DNA from: Neofusicoccum parvum
Taxonomy: Eukaryota > Ascomycota > Dothideomycetes > Botryosphaeriales > Botryosphaeriaceae
Direction: 5' to 3'
Assembly: GCA_020912385.1 (NCBI GenBank)
Contig: CP087218.1
Coordinates: 806,001 to 870,000, forward strand
DNA: 64,000 bases
Position 1 is the first letter of the stretch; each line of letters opens with the position of its first letter. Under the pieces are notes generated by a model that was not told the origin of the DNA, searched no databases, and saw only the letters and a list, made by a program, of their open reading frames with translations. A program made the translations under genes and the position numbers. Of this stretch, positions 22,301 through 32,566 are shown piece after piece.

Positions 22301-24692
22301 TAAAACACCTCTCGGGCGCCTCGGCCTGAACCGATTGGTCCCCGAGCAGGACCGCATATTGCGTACGAATCGTATACGAGTGCGTGGTGGAAGGTATAGC
22401 GAACGTTCCCTCAGGTAGAGCGATCGAGCAGCGCGCTCGGTGGCGTCGGATGCGGACGCCAGTCCCACCCTCGACACCGCATTCCGGGTTACCATCCCTG
22501 GCCGCCTATCTCGTCTGCGGACCCGGGAAAGCGGACGAGGGGCAGCGATATGATTCGGAGGGGAGAAGCGTCGTCTGACATGACGAGGGCCGTTGAGGCG
22601 GAGCTGTCGCCAGGTGACAGCTCCGACGGCGCCCGGGCGGGTTGACTCGCGGCACACAGGCAACGGCGGGCGTGGAGCTGCTGCAGCAATTCCGGGTGCG
22701 GGCGTGAGGAGGAGCCGCAAAAACTGGAGACCGGGGCAGGAGCGGACTGCACGTTGGGCGGACGGCGTTGCTTTTCTGCGGTCGTCGGCGGAGTGGGATC
22801 GGGGCCCAAAAGCAACGGACGGCGGCGGGTTTGACGGGCGATGCGCGTGCAGGCGTCGCGGCCGAGATCGTGGCTTCGCCGCGTGGCGGGGCACCGGGCC
22901 CTGGAGCGCTAGTGGGTTCGGGAGCTGATCCCGACCGGGGCTGCGGCCTGGATGGAGGCGCGAGGAGGGGACGGCGACCAGGGGCGCGCAGCGCAGAGAG
23001 GCGGCGGAGGCGGCGGAGGCTGCGGACATGGGCGCGGGCCGGTGCTGCGTCTGCTGCACCCGTAGCAAAGGAACCGCCAGCCAGGCCGGTTACAAGAGGC
23101 ATGCCGGCCCGCAGAGGCGCAAGAGGCGGTGAGGTGCTCGTCGCGCGCCGGCGCAGCTGAATGGCGGCGACTGCGGCCGCCTGCGCGTGCGGGCAGGCTC
23201 CCGCCGCGCGGGCGAGCTGCGTGCGACTTGGGGGTGCTGGCCGGCGCTGGCGGCTGCTGGCCAGCGGCGGCGGCGGCGACGGCGACGTTGATCAAGGTGG
23301 AACGACGCCGGCGGTTGTTTCGACGCGCCCGGCAGCCGGTGCCGCCCAGGTCGCGCGCCGGCGCAAGGATGGCGTGGAGCCTTCGCGCTCGCGGTGCGCC
23401 TGTATCACCCTTGGGCGTGCTGGATCTCGGAGCGCTCGTTGTGGGGTTGCGCGGCCGCGGCAGGCATGTTGCTCGCATCTCGGCTGCCCAGATCCCGGCG
23501 CAGCGCCCGACAAGTCAGAGGCAGAGCCCCAGCGCGCAGCGCCAACCCCAGGCCGCCCGCCGCCGCCAGGCATAGGGCTGAGCGCCGCAGGGTCGCTTAG
23601 CAGGCTGCTCGCCCCTCACCACGCCGCCCAGCGCGTTCCTGATCCACGGGGCCGCGGCCGGTGGCAGCTGGCCTAGCGCAGCAGAACCCAGTCGCCGTTG
23701 TTGCTTGTTGCGTAACTGCTGATCCGGCACTACCAGTAGGGCCACTTGGCTCGCTGCATGCGCATGCGATAGATCATATCAGTCCGGATTTGCGTCCGCT
23801 CAATCGCCGTGGGAATACAGACGCTGGATTTGACGATTTCCAACCTAAAACACGCGCGGGTCAGACCCAATGCCACTAGCGCCAGTGCCTCTGCCTCAAG
23901 ATAATGTGACCAGCAGCCCTCCGCCGCCCGCTGCAGCGCGTACAGCCCACGGCCGCCGGCGTCAGTAAATCTCCGAGTCATACGCGCGGATCCGTACCAC
24001 CCCATCGTGCGCCAAACCCACCGCTGAGTCGCCGCCGCCCCGGCGCCGCAGAGTCATGAGATTTCGAGGCTACTTCCAGAGATGCCGATCGACGCCATGT
24101 CCCAGCCGTAAGGTTCTGGGATCACAAGTGACGAGCTAAAAGCAACATAGCAAATGAGCTTCCCCTGGCCACATGCACCTCGACCACCGCCCGGCCAATC
24201 TGCCTGCCCAATTCCAAGCCGGCCGGAGGCTCTTGGGCGAAGGTGGGACCCTGGTCCTGGCTGCTGGCCTGCTCCGTGGGCCCGCGCCTTCCAGAAGCCA
24301 CGGACCACGCGAGCGTTGCAAGCTCCCCGAAAAAATGACCAAGAAGAGGCGGGACAAGGATCGTGAGAGGCCCTGACATCGTTCCGAGAATTCCAATTGC
24401 TCCATCCGTCCCCAAGCTCCTTTAGTCTCAGGCACGGCAGCCGTCGTCGGATGGCGCTACCTGCTAATTGGTTTCCAGATGGCCGGCTCGACACGGAACG
24501 GATTGTACGACGAACGGGCCGCTCCATGCATCATAGATGTCGTCCTGTGGATGCCAGCATCAAAGACGGAGCGTCAATGTGAGCAAGGCTCTCACAGAGT
24601 TAACAGAGTTAGCGCCTGTGGCTCACGATGCCAGCGCCGTGGTACTCCTGAGAAGTTGCGAGAGGCAAGAGCAAACTGGCGGTCGAGGTAGC

Positions 24693-24700
24693 ATATAAAT
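24693..24700 (+). promoter_or_regulatory. TATA box of the zinc-ribbon gene
   Basis: The sequence CATATAAATACC lies about 110 bp upstream of the ATG at 24810, at a spacing usual for fungal core promoters. A C/A-rich leader with CACAACACA precedes the start codon. Confidence 0.5.
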
Positions 24701-24809
24701 ACCTTGTCAGGCCTCCTCGACATCATTCCCACCATCGCAACCCAATCCTCTCAGCTCCCATACGTCCCGTCGTCCTTTCGAACTTCGATCCTCAGCCACC
24801 CACAACACA

Positions 24810-25115
24810 ATGTCTTTCAACCAGTTCAACAACATCTGCCGCCATGAGATCCTCGAGCGCCTGGGAATCGAGCAACTCCCGGCGCTGATGCCCGGGCAGG
24901 AACATCCGGATGTTGAGCCTGAAGAGCGCCGCCCAGAAGTGCCTCTTGTCATGCTTCCGGTGAGCGATACCCGGTGGTTCTCATGATATCTTGAAGTGAC
25001 CGCTGACGGTGACTAGGTTCCTGGCAGAAAATGCCCGTCCTGCCTCGCGAAGGGCGAGACTGTCTGGGTCATTCCTGGAAAATGCTGCCCCGCGTGCGGC
25101 ACTCCGGTGAACTAA
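24810..25115 (+). CDS. Small zinc-ribbon-like protein (82 residues)
   Basis: Two exons, 24810-24959 and 25017-25115, split by a 57-nt intron (GTGAGC...CTGAC...GACTAG). I do not know a named family. The N-terminal half starts MSFNQFNNICRHEILERLGI and then becomes acidic and Pro-rich. The C-terminal exon is a compact treble of two CxxC pairs, CPSC at 56-59 and CPAC at 74-77 (preceded by Cys73), separated by KGETVWVIPGK, a likely structural zinc ribbon. The protein ends five residues later (GTPVN). Small fungal proteins with this CPxC...VWVIPGK...CGTPVN ending exist, but I know no function for them. The TATA box and leader support real transcription. A further GTAAGT...CTGCAG pair at 25132-25190 would be an intron in the 3' UTR. 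Confidence 0.68.
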
Positions 25116-26034
25116 CGGACAATCGATTCCAGTAAGTACAACTCCTGGCCTCCGCAGATCCCCCATCTGATGAAATGGCCTGCTGCAGGTGATCGCGGAG
25201 TTCTACGGATGGAGTTTCTCTGATTCAAAATTGCCTTCATTGACAAACTGGAGTTTTGACGGACTTGCTCGGGGGAGCGGCATCAGACTGGACAATTTCT
25301 TTCTAGCGTAGGAAACGAATGTGGCATTCCCTGGCGCACGGCGCAGCGGTACCGGACGGGCTTTGGTGGATCGGCGCCCAAAAGTTATTTTGATTTTCTC
25401 CCCGGTTAATGGCGCGAATCAAGGTTGATGGAAAATTGATCCGGGCGTGCTTCAGTCAAGGAAAATCGGAGTAACAGGATATGCAGAACGATTCCCAACA
25501 AATTGAGTGGTCTTGCCATTGCGTCGGATGCTTGACGACTACTTCACCAGTCTTCTCGCTGTGATTTTTGTACAACTTCTATCCTCTCGGGCAATACTTG
25601 GCGCACATGTACGATGGAAATGCCATCGACGCCAGAAACTGTTGTCGTCTTCCAGTACTTCACCAGATGTAGCTCGTCAATGCAGCAGGTACATTAGCGC
25701 GCTGATCTATATCGCAACCGGTGTCCAGCTCAATATTGAAGTTGCAAACAGCTTGCAGTGATCATCATCACGTCAGTCTGGGTCGCTCTAGACTTGGTCT
25801 GAGTGTGATGAGGAGCAGGTTGTAGAACATCTGAAAGATCGTCCGTGATTCGAGGTTTTTCATTCGTCCGGATGGTCGGCTTGCTTTCAACACTCTCTGT
25901 TGCATGAGAGCCTTGTCCCTACCAGAAGCTAGGGGGTATCAATAAGGAAGACCGGAACTGCTTCACGTTCCGGTGGTCGTCCGCGGTCAACGTGTGGCGT
26001 AGCCGGGCAGCGGTAGGACTCACTCCCGAGGTGC
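25116..26034. other. Intergenic between convergent genes
   Basis: 919 bp holding the 3' UTRs of the zinc-ribbon gene (plus) and the Rpc25 gene (minus). A plausible 3' UTR intron lies at 25132-25190. No other gene seen. Confidence 0.5.
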
Positions 26035-26998
26035 TCATTCATCCGCTTCTCCCTCATCCCACCACAAGGTAGGACCAAGGCCTGCCTGTGCCATCGAAGC
26101 CTGGTGGAGTCAGTGAATCTCATCTGTGGTAGCAGGTTACGCTCACTTACAATGATGCGGTAGGGTGACTTCCTCTCCACCGGTGTGTCATCTGTGGTGG
26201 GAGCCTGCGGTGACTGATCTGTCCAGATCTCGGCCTCGACTCTGAAGCGGACTGTCTCCTCGAGATCGAAAAACAACTCGTCTCCCTGTTCGGTGACCCA
26301 GACCCACACACGCTCGGCACCGACGCTAGAGACGTGAGATGTGGTGTAAGTTCTTTGAGGTTCAACATCACACAAGTGGCAAGCGGTTGACTTACTACTT
26401 TACTCCGTCGAATAGGTTGACAGGGCCGGGCACAAAGACGTCGTCAAAGAACTCCAACGCAACTGTTTCATGGTCAGACATTTCCGCGAGATCAGCTGGA
26501 TCAGCGGAGAAAGCGTACTCTTGATGCCGTCGTTGTCGGATCCACTGATCTTGCCCTCGATAATTTCTCCTTTGAAGGGGCGGAACACAACCAGCCTGAA
26601 CTCGACTGGAGAGGAGCACATGTCAGCCGCGGAGTCCAGCACCGAAAGACGCAAAGTGGGCCGCGCTAGTTCAGAGTGAAGGTAGTACCGTTGACGTTTA
26701 CAATTCCCGTGCCATGGCCAATGAGACCCTCGGAGGACTTGAGGATGTCGCGGAGGCAGATACACAAGCCAACCTCCTGTATGACCTGCGGGCAGCACTG
26801 CATTAGCGATAAGATCAACACCACGTGGGGCACACTGACTCTATTGGCGTATTTGGCGTGAATGGCATCCTTGATGGCCTGGATGCTAGACTTCTCAAAC
26901 TCCTCAGGCTTGATCTGGATCAGATCCGAGATAGTGGTCTGCAAACACGTCAGAAGCGGTCACAGCGTCAGATCGGGAGTGCGCACCGTCAAGAACAT
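26035..26998 (-). CDS. RPC25: RNA polymerase III subunit Rpc25 (RPC8)
   Basis: Seven exons: 26998-26987, 26938-26840, 26785-26689, 26605-26519, 26462-26396, 26325-26151, 26100-26035 (200 residues). The protein is the Pol III counterpart of Rpb7. With Rpc17 it forms the stalk that helps initiation at tRNA and 5S genes. The Rpb7 N-terminal domain is clear (MFLTTTISDLIQIKPEEF, then VIQEVGLCICLRDIL and a VEFRLVVFRPFKGEI strand). The RPC8-type OB fold follows: GKISGSDNDGIKIALEFFDD, VFVPGPVNLFDGVKYV, WVWVTEQGDELFFDLEE, FRVEAEIW. The ending GLGPTLWWDEGEADE matches the conserved C-terminal WW of the family. Length is near the usual 200-210. Exon 1 is only 12 nt. All six introns keep the frame. It shares a 344-bp divergent promoter with the NUFIP1-like gene. 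Confidence 0.95.
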
Positions 26999-27342
26999 GG
27001 CTGCAGGTCAAGAGGGTGGGTGGTGCCGCATGCAACCGGTGAGAAGGCGGAGGAGACGGAGGGGAGGGTGAAGAGAAAAGTGCTGCTTAAGCGAAGGTCA
27101 GCCTGGGCGCGCAAGCATCTCCATTCCAGATGTGGCCGCGCGAGTGACTGGTGGATGAAAAGGTCGGCAGCGCAGCAGCGCGGAAATCGTCACCGCCTTC
27201 GGCCTTGGCAAAATTTCATCATGCGCGCTCGTTTTCTGCCCGACGCGACGTCCGACTTTCTTGCTGCACCTCGCGCGCCGCGATCCTGCAGCCGTTGCCC
27301 TCACCCGTCACAAGCGCCCAACCGCCGCTCATCTGTCGCGCG
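26999..27342. promoter_or_regulatory. Bidirectional promoter, RPC25 / NUFIP1-like gene
   Basis: 344 bp separate the divergent start codons of two genes serving stable-RNA production. GC-rich, without a TATA box near either start, as expected for housekeeping promoters. Co-regulation is inferred from the arrangement only. Confidence 0.5.
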
Positions 27343-28895
27343 ATGGCCGGGTTCTCGTTCCCGCCGCCTCCCCCGCCCCCGCCCAAGGCAACGTTCCAGG
27401 ATGCAAGCTCCGCGCCGAACCAGACGCAGCCCGGGGCCTATGGACAGCGCCAGGGCAGAGGCGGAGGAGACAGAGGAAGGGGACGAGGCAGAGGCCGAGG
27501 GAGCCACGGTCGTGGTGGTTCTGGCAGAGGTGGCGCGACTAACCACCATGCCTCATTGAACCAAGGTCCGCAGTTTAATCGCTCTTTGCCGCAGCAGCAA
27601 TACGCCTCGCCTCCGCAGAACATGTTCGCCAATGGACCGTCTTACAACATGAATGCACTACCGGCTGGCGGGTACATCAATCCGGCATTTGCATCAATGT
27701 ACACAAATGCTGTGAACACAAGTCCTTCCGCGTCTCAGCCCTGGCTTGCCCAATCAAGTCAGACTCCAGGCCATGTGTCGTCGGTCCCGACTGCCTCCAA
27801 CCTCCCTCGTTCAAATTCGAGCCACCGACTGCCAGACAAACCAAAGCCGCAGGCTGCACCATCGGTTCCTAGTTTCGGATTTGCTCTCCCAGCAGCGCCC
27901 CCACAAATTTCAGCGCACATCAGAGATGAGGGGAACAGTAAAAAAAGGAAATTCAACCAGCTTGGTCTCACTCCGCGCAGCGACGTGCATGAGGACAGCG
28001 AAGAAGACGATGCGGACGAAGAGGCCAAGTTCAAAGCAGCAAATGGAGTGTCAGTTTTTTATTTACCCTTGATCTTGTGTTTCGAGGCGTCACTAAATTA
28101 CACAGAATTCAAATCGACTACAAGGGCCAATCATCTACATTGAAAAGTGCCGAGGAGATCGCTGCCTGGATCGAAGAACGAAAGAAACGATTCCCTACAA
28201 AAGAGCGCATCGCGCAGAAACAGAAGGAGGAAGACGTGAGACGGCGCGCGAGGGAACAGGCAGAGGTGGAACGGAAATCAAAATACCCACAGCAGGAGAG
28301 ACAGCCGAAGAAGAGAAAGCACAAGGACGCAGATGAGCAGGACAGAGCCATCAAAAAGGCTGAGAAGCTCAGGGAGAAATTACGGAAAGCGGAGAAGCAG
28401 ATAGAGAAAGCCAGGGCAAACACAGCACCAAAGACCGTGAGCGAAGCTGTGCCGAACAAGGCGCTCGGTATCAACTACGATAGCGACGAGAGTACAGGCC
28501 AGGGTAGCGACGATGGATCAGGGTCGCTCGCCGAAAGCTCGTCTGAGGTCTCGACAGACTCGGATTCCGAGGACTCATCTTCAGATGATGAGAGCGATGA
28601 TGACGCTCCTCCAGAAGAGGAGTCGTCGGAGAAGCGCCCGTTGAGAGTGCACTTGCCCAACCGAAAAGCCATCCAGACGGCAACCCCGCGTGCTCGTCGA
28701 GAAAAGGAAATAAACACGCCTAAGAGAACAACATTGCGCGAGCGGGTATGTTCATTCCATATTCATACTCTCTCTTAAGGTCACACCGGATTTGGGCGCT
28801 GACGAAAACAGATGGTTGAGCAGGAGCGTCGGCAGGAGGCGGAGCTTGCATTGAGAGCAATCAAGTTCCTGGGAGAGAACGGAGTGCTGGGCTAA
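27343..28895 (+). CDS. NUFIP1/Rsa1-like box C/D snoRNP assembly factor
   Basis: Three exons, 27343-28049, 28106-28745, 28812-28895, give 476 residues. The N-terminal half is disordered: a run of Pro after MAGFSF, an RGG/RG-rich block at about 35-65, then Asn/Gln/Pro/Ser-rich sequence. An acidic stretch (EDSEEDDADEE) precedes the key motif, IQIDYKGQ followed by AEEIAAWIEERKKRFPTKER at about 248-267. This is the NUFIP1/Rsa1 core (WIxxRRKNFPT type) that binds Snu13/15.5K. A Lys/Glu coiled coil, an Asp/Ser-rich acidic block and a short helical last exon follow. The human and yeast counterparts bridge R2TP/HSP90 to Snu13 during C/D snoRNP assembly in the nucleus. Donor GT|GTCAGT of intron 1 is the only one that restores phase. 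The start is the first ATG of the frame. Confidence 0.85.
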
Positions 28896-29509
28896 TCACA
28901 TGTTGCGTCGCATGAAAAATGACACGGGAGACGGTTTCCAACCGAAGAAAAGGCTCTGCGAGACAGCATCCAGACCCCGGCTGAGCGTACAGATGGACGA
29001 GCTTGGCGCATAACAAGGCTTGAGGTTAATGGTTCCGGCAAAGTCAGTCTAGATTGGTACGGGCTCATCGATAGCCCGCGATTGCTAAGCAACTAAGTCA
29101 ATTGATAAGGACGTATGCCGTTGCTGCCTTCACAAGCAGAAGCGGCTCACCATTTGTCTGTTCGTAAAGTCTACTTCCTTTGCAAGATTCGCTGCGATCA
29201 TATGAATGAGGCGGTGAGGCCGACGGCAGCTCACCCTGTACATGAAGCCGAGATTCGCAACCCATTTGTGCTATCATGTTGTAGTCGTAACTGTCGGCTG
29301 TCGGCGGCGTGATTAGTATTGGTAAAATGCGCCACAGACCCTGGCGTGCGCCACATGACTGTGGCGCCAAGTCGCAGAATCGGGCCGAGTCGATCTTATC
29401 GCGTCGCTGCCTCCAGATTTTCGAAGCTCCAACAAACTCCGCCGCCTGAACCTCGTCGTGTCCTCGCTCAACGCTTTTCGACCAAGACTACCGCGCCGCA
29501 GACGTCGCC
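28896..29509. other. Intergenic
   Basis: 614 bp between the NUFIP1-like stop and the Rex1-type start, both on the plus strand. It must carry the first gene's terminator and the second gene's promoter. No further gene seen. Confidence 0.5.
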
Positions 29510-31744
29510 ATGTCCGGCCAGAAACGGAGTCACGCAGAATTCGCCGAGGGAGATCCCGCTCTGGCCGAATCGCACCCCCGCAAAGAGCAGTCGCGCGACG
29601 CGTCCACCGATGGCGCCAGCGGCGCAAACGACGGCTGGGAGACATACGAGAGCAAGGGCACCAAGAAGCTGAAGAAGATCCCTGGCGAGAAATCCAAGAA
29701 CTACCCGTCCATCATCCATTCGCCGAACGCGCGCCTGCAGTCGACCGTCAAGATCAGCGACATGCAAAACCTCATTCTCTACATCATGGCTGACGCGCCT
29801 GCGCCTCGTTGGGTTGCCGTCAACAACTCTGGTCAAATTAGAAAGGCGGTCATTGTCATGGTGCCCGGCCTCGAACCTGGCATGTTCAATGGAGACATTC
29901 CGCTAGTCGAAGCTGCGCAAGACGCTGTACCACAGGACAGCAAGAACAAGGACAGCGCATCTGTCTCTCCCGATGACTACTACCCCAAGCAGCTCGTGTC
30001 AGAGAAGTTACCTGATCCGTTGAAGCCCTTTGCAGATATGTTCCCGCACATCTGGCCCATCAAGAGCCCTGGCGACGACAAGTTTTCGAGACTTCACTCG
30101 CCACTGCAAGCAATCTTGACTTCGCCCATTCCGAAGCCAAAAGAAGATAAGAACAAGAAGGGCCCGCAGCCTGCGCATAACCGGGATTGGAAGAACAAGC
30201 GCACGCCCATTACTGAGTACATCGCCACGCTTGAGGATCTGCTGGCAGACGGCGATGACTGGACCATCCATCCTGCCATGTACACTTCGGAAGGTGAGAG
30301 AACAGACAGCAGCAATGAGAGGAAGCGGAAGATGAGGGACTCCGACCATGGTTGGGTCGACACAGCTGTTGCGTCGCTGACGGATGGTGATGTACCTAAC
30401 GACCAAATCCAGAAAGGCAGTGTAACGGCCGGCAGGAAGATCCTTACAATAGACTGTGAGATGTGCAAGACAGGAGAGAACGACTTCGAGCTCACTCGAG
30501 TAAGCATTGTTGGCTGGGATGGAGAAGTCGTGATGGACGAGCTAGTGAAGCCCACAAACCCAATCACCGATTACCTCACTCCCTACTCTGGTATCACTGA
30601 GGAGAAGCTCAAAGACGTCACAACGACTCTTGCCGACATCCAGAAGCGCCTCCTGGAAATAATCACTCCGCAGACGATTCTTGTTGGTCATTCACTTAAC
30701 TCGGATCTCAACGCATTGAAGATGACGCACCCGTTCATAGTCGACACCTCGCTCATCTATCCTCATCCGCGCGGTCCACCGCTGAAGCAATCCCTCAGGT
30801 TTTTGACACAAAAATACCTCGGCAAGGAAATCCAGAAGGGCCACGGTGGCTCCGGTCACGACTCCGTGGAAGACGCCCGCAGCACCCTCGAGCTTGTGAA
30901 GCAGAAATGCGAAAAGGGAAAAATTTGGGGCACCAGCGAATCCAACAGCGAATCCATTTTCAAGCGCCTCGGCCGCCACCGGAAGCCCAAGAACCAAGCA
31001 AGCAGCGCTGGCGAAGAGTATAGGACGGGTGCCGTAGTCGACTGGGGCGACCCTACACGCGGCTTCGGAGCCCAAGCAGATGTGTGTTTCGGCTGTCAGA
31101 GCGACGATGATGTCGTGAAAAATATCATCGCGGCGGTCACAGGAGAGGCGGACACGGTCAAACCAGGCCTGCCTGGCAGAGGTGTTGACTTTGTCTGGGC
31201 TCGCATGCGCGAGCTTGAGGCTGTGCGTGGTTGGTGGACACGGACAAAGACGGCGGACAACGCGAAGTTGCTGGCAAATGCCCTCGGCGGTGGAGAGGCC
31301 AATCCTTTCCCTCCGGCAAAGACTGACGGCGAGGCTGCGGTAAAGGATGAGACCGCTGCGGAGACCGAGGAGACTACTACGAAGGTCGAGGAGACCGTCA
31401 CCATTTCTGAAACCCCCGCGAACGCGGACCCTGCCGCCGGCACTTCAACCCACCAGCAACGAGCCAATACCTCGGAGCTCGCTGAAGCTGTCCAGAAGAC
31501 CGCCCGGCGCCTTCAGGATATATACGATGCGCTGCCGCCGTGCACTGCGTTCATGGTCTATAGCGGCAGCGGCGACCCGCGCGAGATCACCCGCCTGCAG
31601 CAGATGAAGCAGCAGTTCCAACGGGAGTACAAGATCAAGAAGTGGGACGAGATCAGCGTCAAGTGGACGGACACGGAGGACCAGGAGCTGCGCGCGGCGT
31701 GCAAGAAAGCGAGAGAGGGCCTGGGTTTTGTGGTTGTGAAGTGA
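29510..31744 (+). CDS. REX1: Rex1-type DEDDh RNA exonuclease
   Basis: One uninterrupted frame of 744 residues. The exonuclease core spans about 310-470 and has all four acidic residues plus His of the DEDDh family. These are Asp315 and Glu317 in ILTIDCEMCKTG, Asp399 in GHSLNSDLNAL, and His450 and Asp455 in GHDSVEDARSTLEL. The DYLTPYSGITEEKL segment is characteristic of the Rex1/Rnh70 subgroup. In yeast Rex1 trims the 3' ends of 5S and 5.8S rRNA and of some tRNA precursors in the nucleus. The N-terminal 300 residues hold a conserved helical region (YYPKQLVSEKLPDPLKPFAD, then PITEYIATLEDLL) found in fungal Rex1. The C-terminal third has a long Glu/Thr-rich linker and a final folded segment (CTAFMVYSGSGDPREITRL) typical of this family. 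Confidence 0.93.
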   Translation: MSGQKRSHAEFAEGDPALAESHPRKEQSRDASTDGASGANDGWETYESKGTKKLKKIPGEKSKNYPSIIHSPNARLQSTVKISDMQNLILYIMADAPAPRWVAVNNSGQIRKAVIVMVPGLEPGMFNGDIPLVEAAQDAVPQDSKNKDSASVSPDDYYPKQLVSEKLPDPLKPFADMFPHIWPIKSPGDDKFSRLHSPLQAILTSPIPKPKEDKNKKGPQPAHNRDWKNKRTPITEYIATLEDLLADGDDWTIHPAMYTSEGERTDSSNERKRKMRDSDHGWVDTAVASLTDGDVPNDQIQKGSVTAGRKILTIDCEMCKTGENDFELTRVSIVGWDGEVVMDELVKPTNPITDYLTPYSGITEEKLKDVTTTLADIQKRLLEIITPQTILVGHSLNSDLNALKMTHPFIVDTSLIYPHPRGPPLKQSLRFLTQKYLGKEIQKGHGGSGHDSVEDARSTLELVKQKCEKGKIWGTSESNSESIFKRLGRHRKPKNQASSAGEEYRTGAVVDWGDPTRGFGAQADVCFGCQSDDDVVKNIIAAVTGEADTVKPGLPGRGVDFVWARMRELEAVRGWWTRTKTADNAKLLANALGGGEANPFPPAKTDGEAAVKDETAAETEETTTKVEETVTISETPANADPAAGTSTHQQRANTSELAEAVQKTARRLQDIYDALPPCTAFMVYSGSGDPREITRLQQMKQQFQREYKIKKWDEISVKWTDTEDQELRAACKKAREGLGFVVVK

Positions 31745-32566
31745 AGGGTTTACTAGGACGGGTGGTTGCGTCAGTGGGGAAACGTGATGGGAATGTGTTA
31801 GCACGTCATGTGCACGGTTCCTTGGTGGATTGCAACAGATCCTGCTCGTTTATTATGAGGGTACTCCGATACTACGACCGGGAATGGATGATGGATTCAA
31901 CTGAAAGGTGTGGAGGACACTTTTGTATCACGATGGCTATAGAAAGGCTAGCTTCAGAGGCATTGCAACCAAAAATGAACACGGGTCAATTGCCTCATGA
32001 GGTGTTGTGACAACGTTATGGTACGGTGTACGGCTGGATGCTCATAATCTGACTCGGGGCTTTGAAGCGTATGCATATATCACTTTGCTATGGAATTACT
32101 GTAGAGCTTTTTGAGCATCAATTTCATGGAAGGGGAGTGCCTTCGCTGCAAAGCTCTTGCTTTGGCCTCCTAAAAATCAGGATTTCCTAATGGTCATCAG
32201 TCTGAGTACTAGGTGTCCGGTTCGCGGCTTGAGTACGGCTTGGGAAGCCTTGGTTCTACAACCTGTGAGTGTGCGTGGCATTGAAAGCCGGATGTAGTGT
32301 TGGTGTTATAATACTGGGTGACTGGTGCGAGGGGACTCTTAAATTGAAGGTCTCACAGTTTTTGAAGTGTTTGGAAGAGGGCCATGTATTTTTTTTTTTT
32401 ACTTCCGACCGAGAATAGTTTCGGGCATTAAATGTGATTTCACTCGAGGGGGATCTAAGTACACTAATCCCTTTCGCCCAGTCCCTAAAAGTCACACACA
32501 CATGGGAATCATTGCTACCATGGCCCTTTCGCTTGGCATGTTGAAGTCAATCCATCAACGGTAGAC
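31745..32566. other. Intergenic between convergent genes
   Basis: 822 bp of 3' flanks. A T11-type tract lies near 32390-32400. Base composition becomes more AT-rich from here to about 38.6 kb. No gene seen. Confidence 0.5.

Larger units (their letters stand above)
19064..24809. other. 5.7-kb GC-rich region without supported genes
   Basis: The longest gene-free stretch of the window. 22.2-23.7 kb is extremely GC-rich and shows overlapping frames of 100-290 codons on both strands, all Arg/Ala/Pro/Gly-rich with no domain signature. Small tracts include A-rich 19660-19685, AAAAAAAA near 20985 and a GCAGCAGGAGCAGCAGCAGCAG tract near 21180. The right end contains the promoter of the zinc-ribbon gene. 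Long intergenic regions of this type often flank strongly regulated genes, but nothing here shows that directly. Confidence 0.45.

Noticed and set aside
22190..23676. Overlapping frames of 150-290 codons on both strands in the GC-rich core
   Set aside because: All are Arg/Ala/Pro/Gly-rich, none has a domain motif or coherent introns, and opposite strands are equally open, as expected from few AT-rich stop codons.
24054..24527. Minus-strand frames of 97-157 codons, one with membrane-like start
   Set aside because: Three different minus frames are open over the same bases and none is recognisable; part is the promoter of the zinc-ribbon gene.
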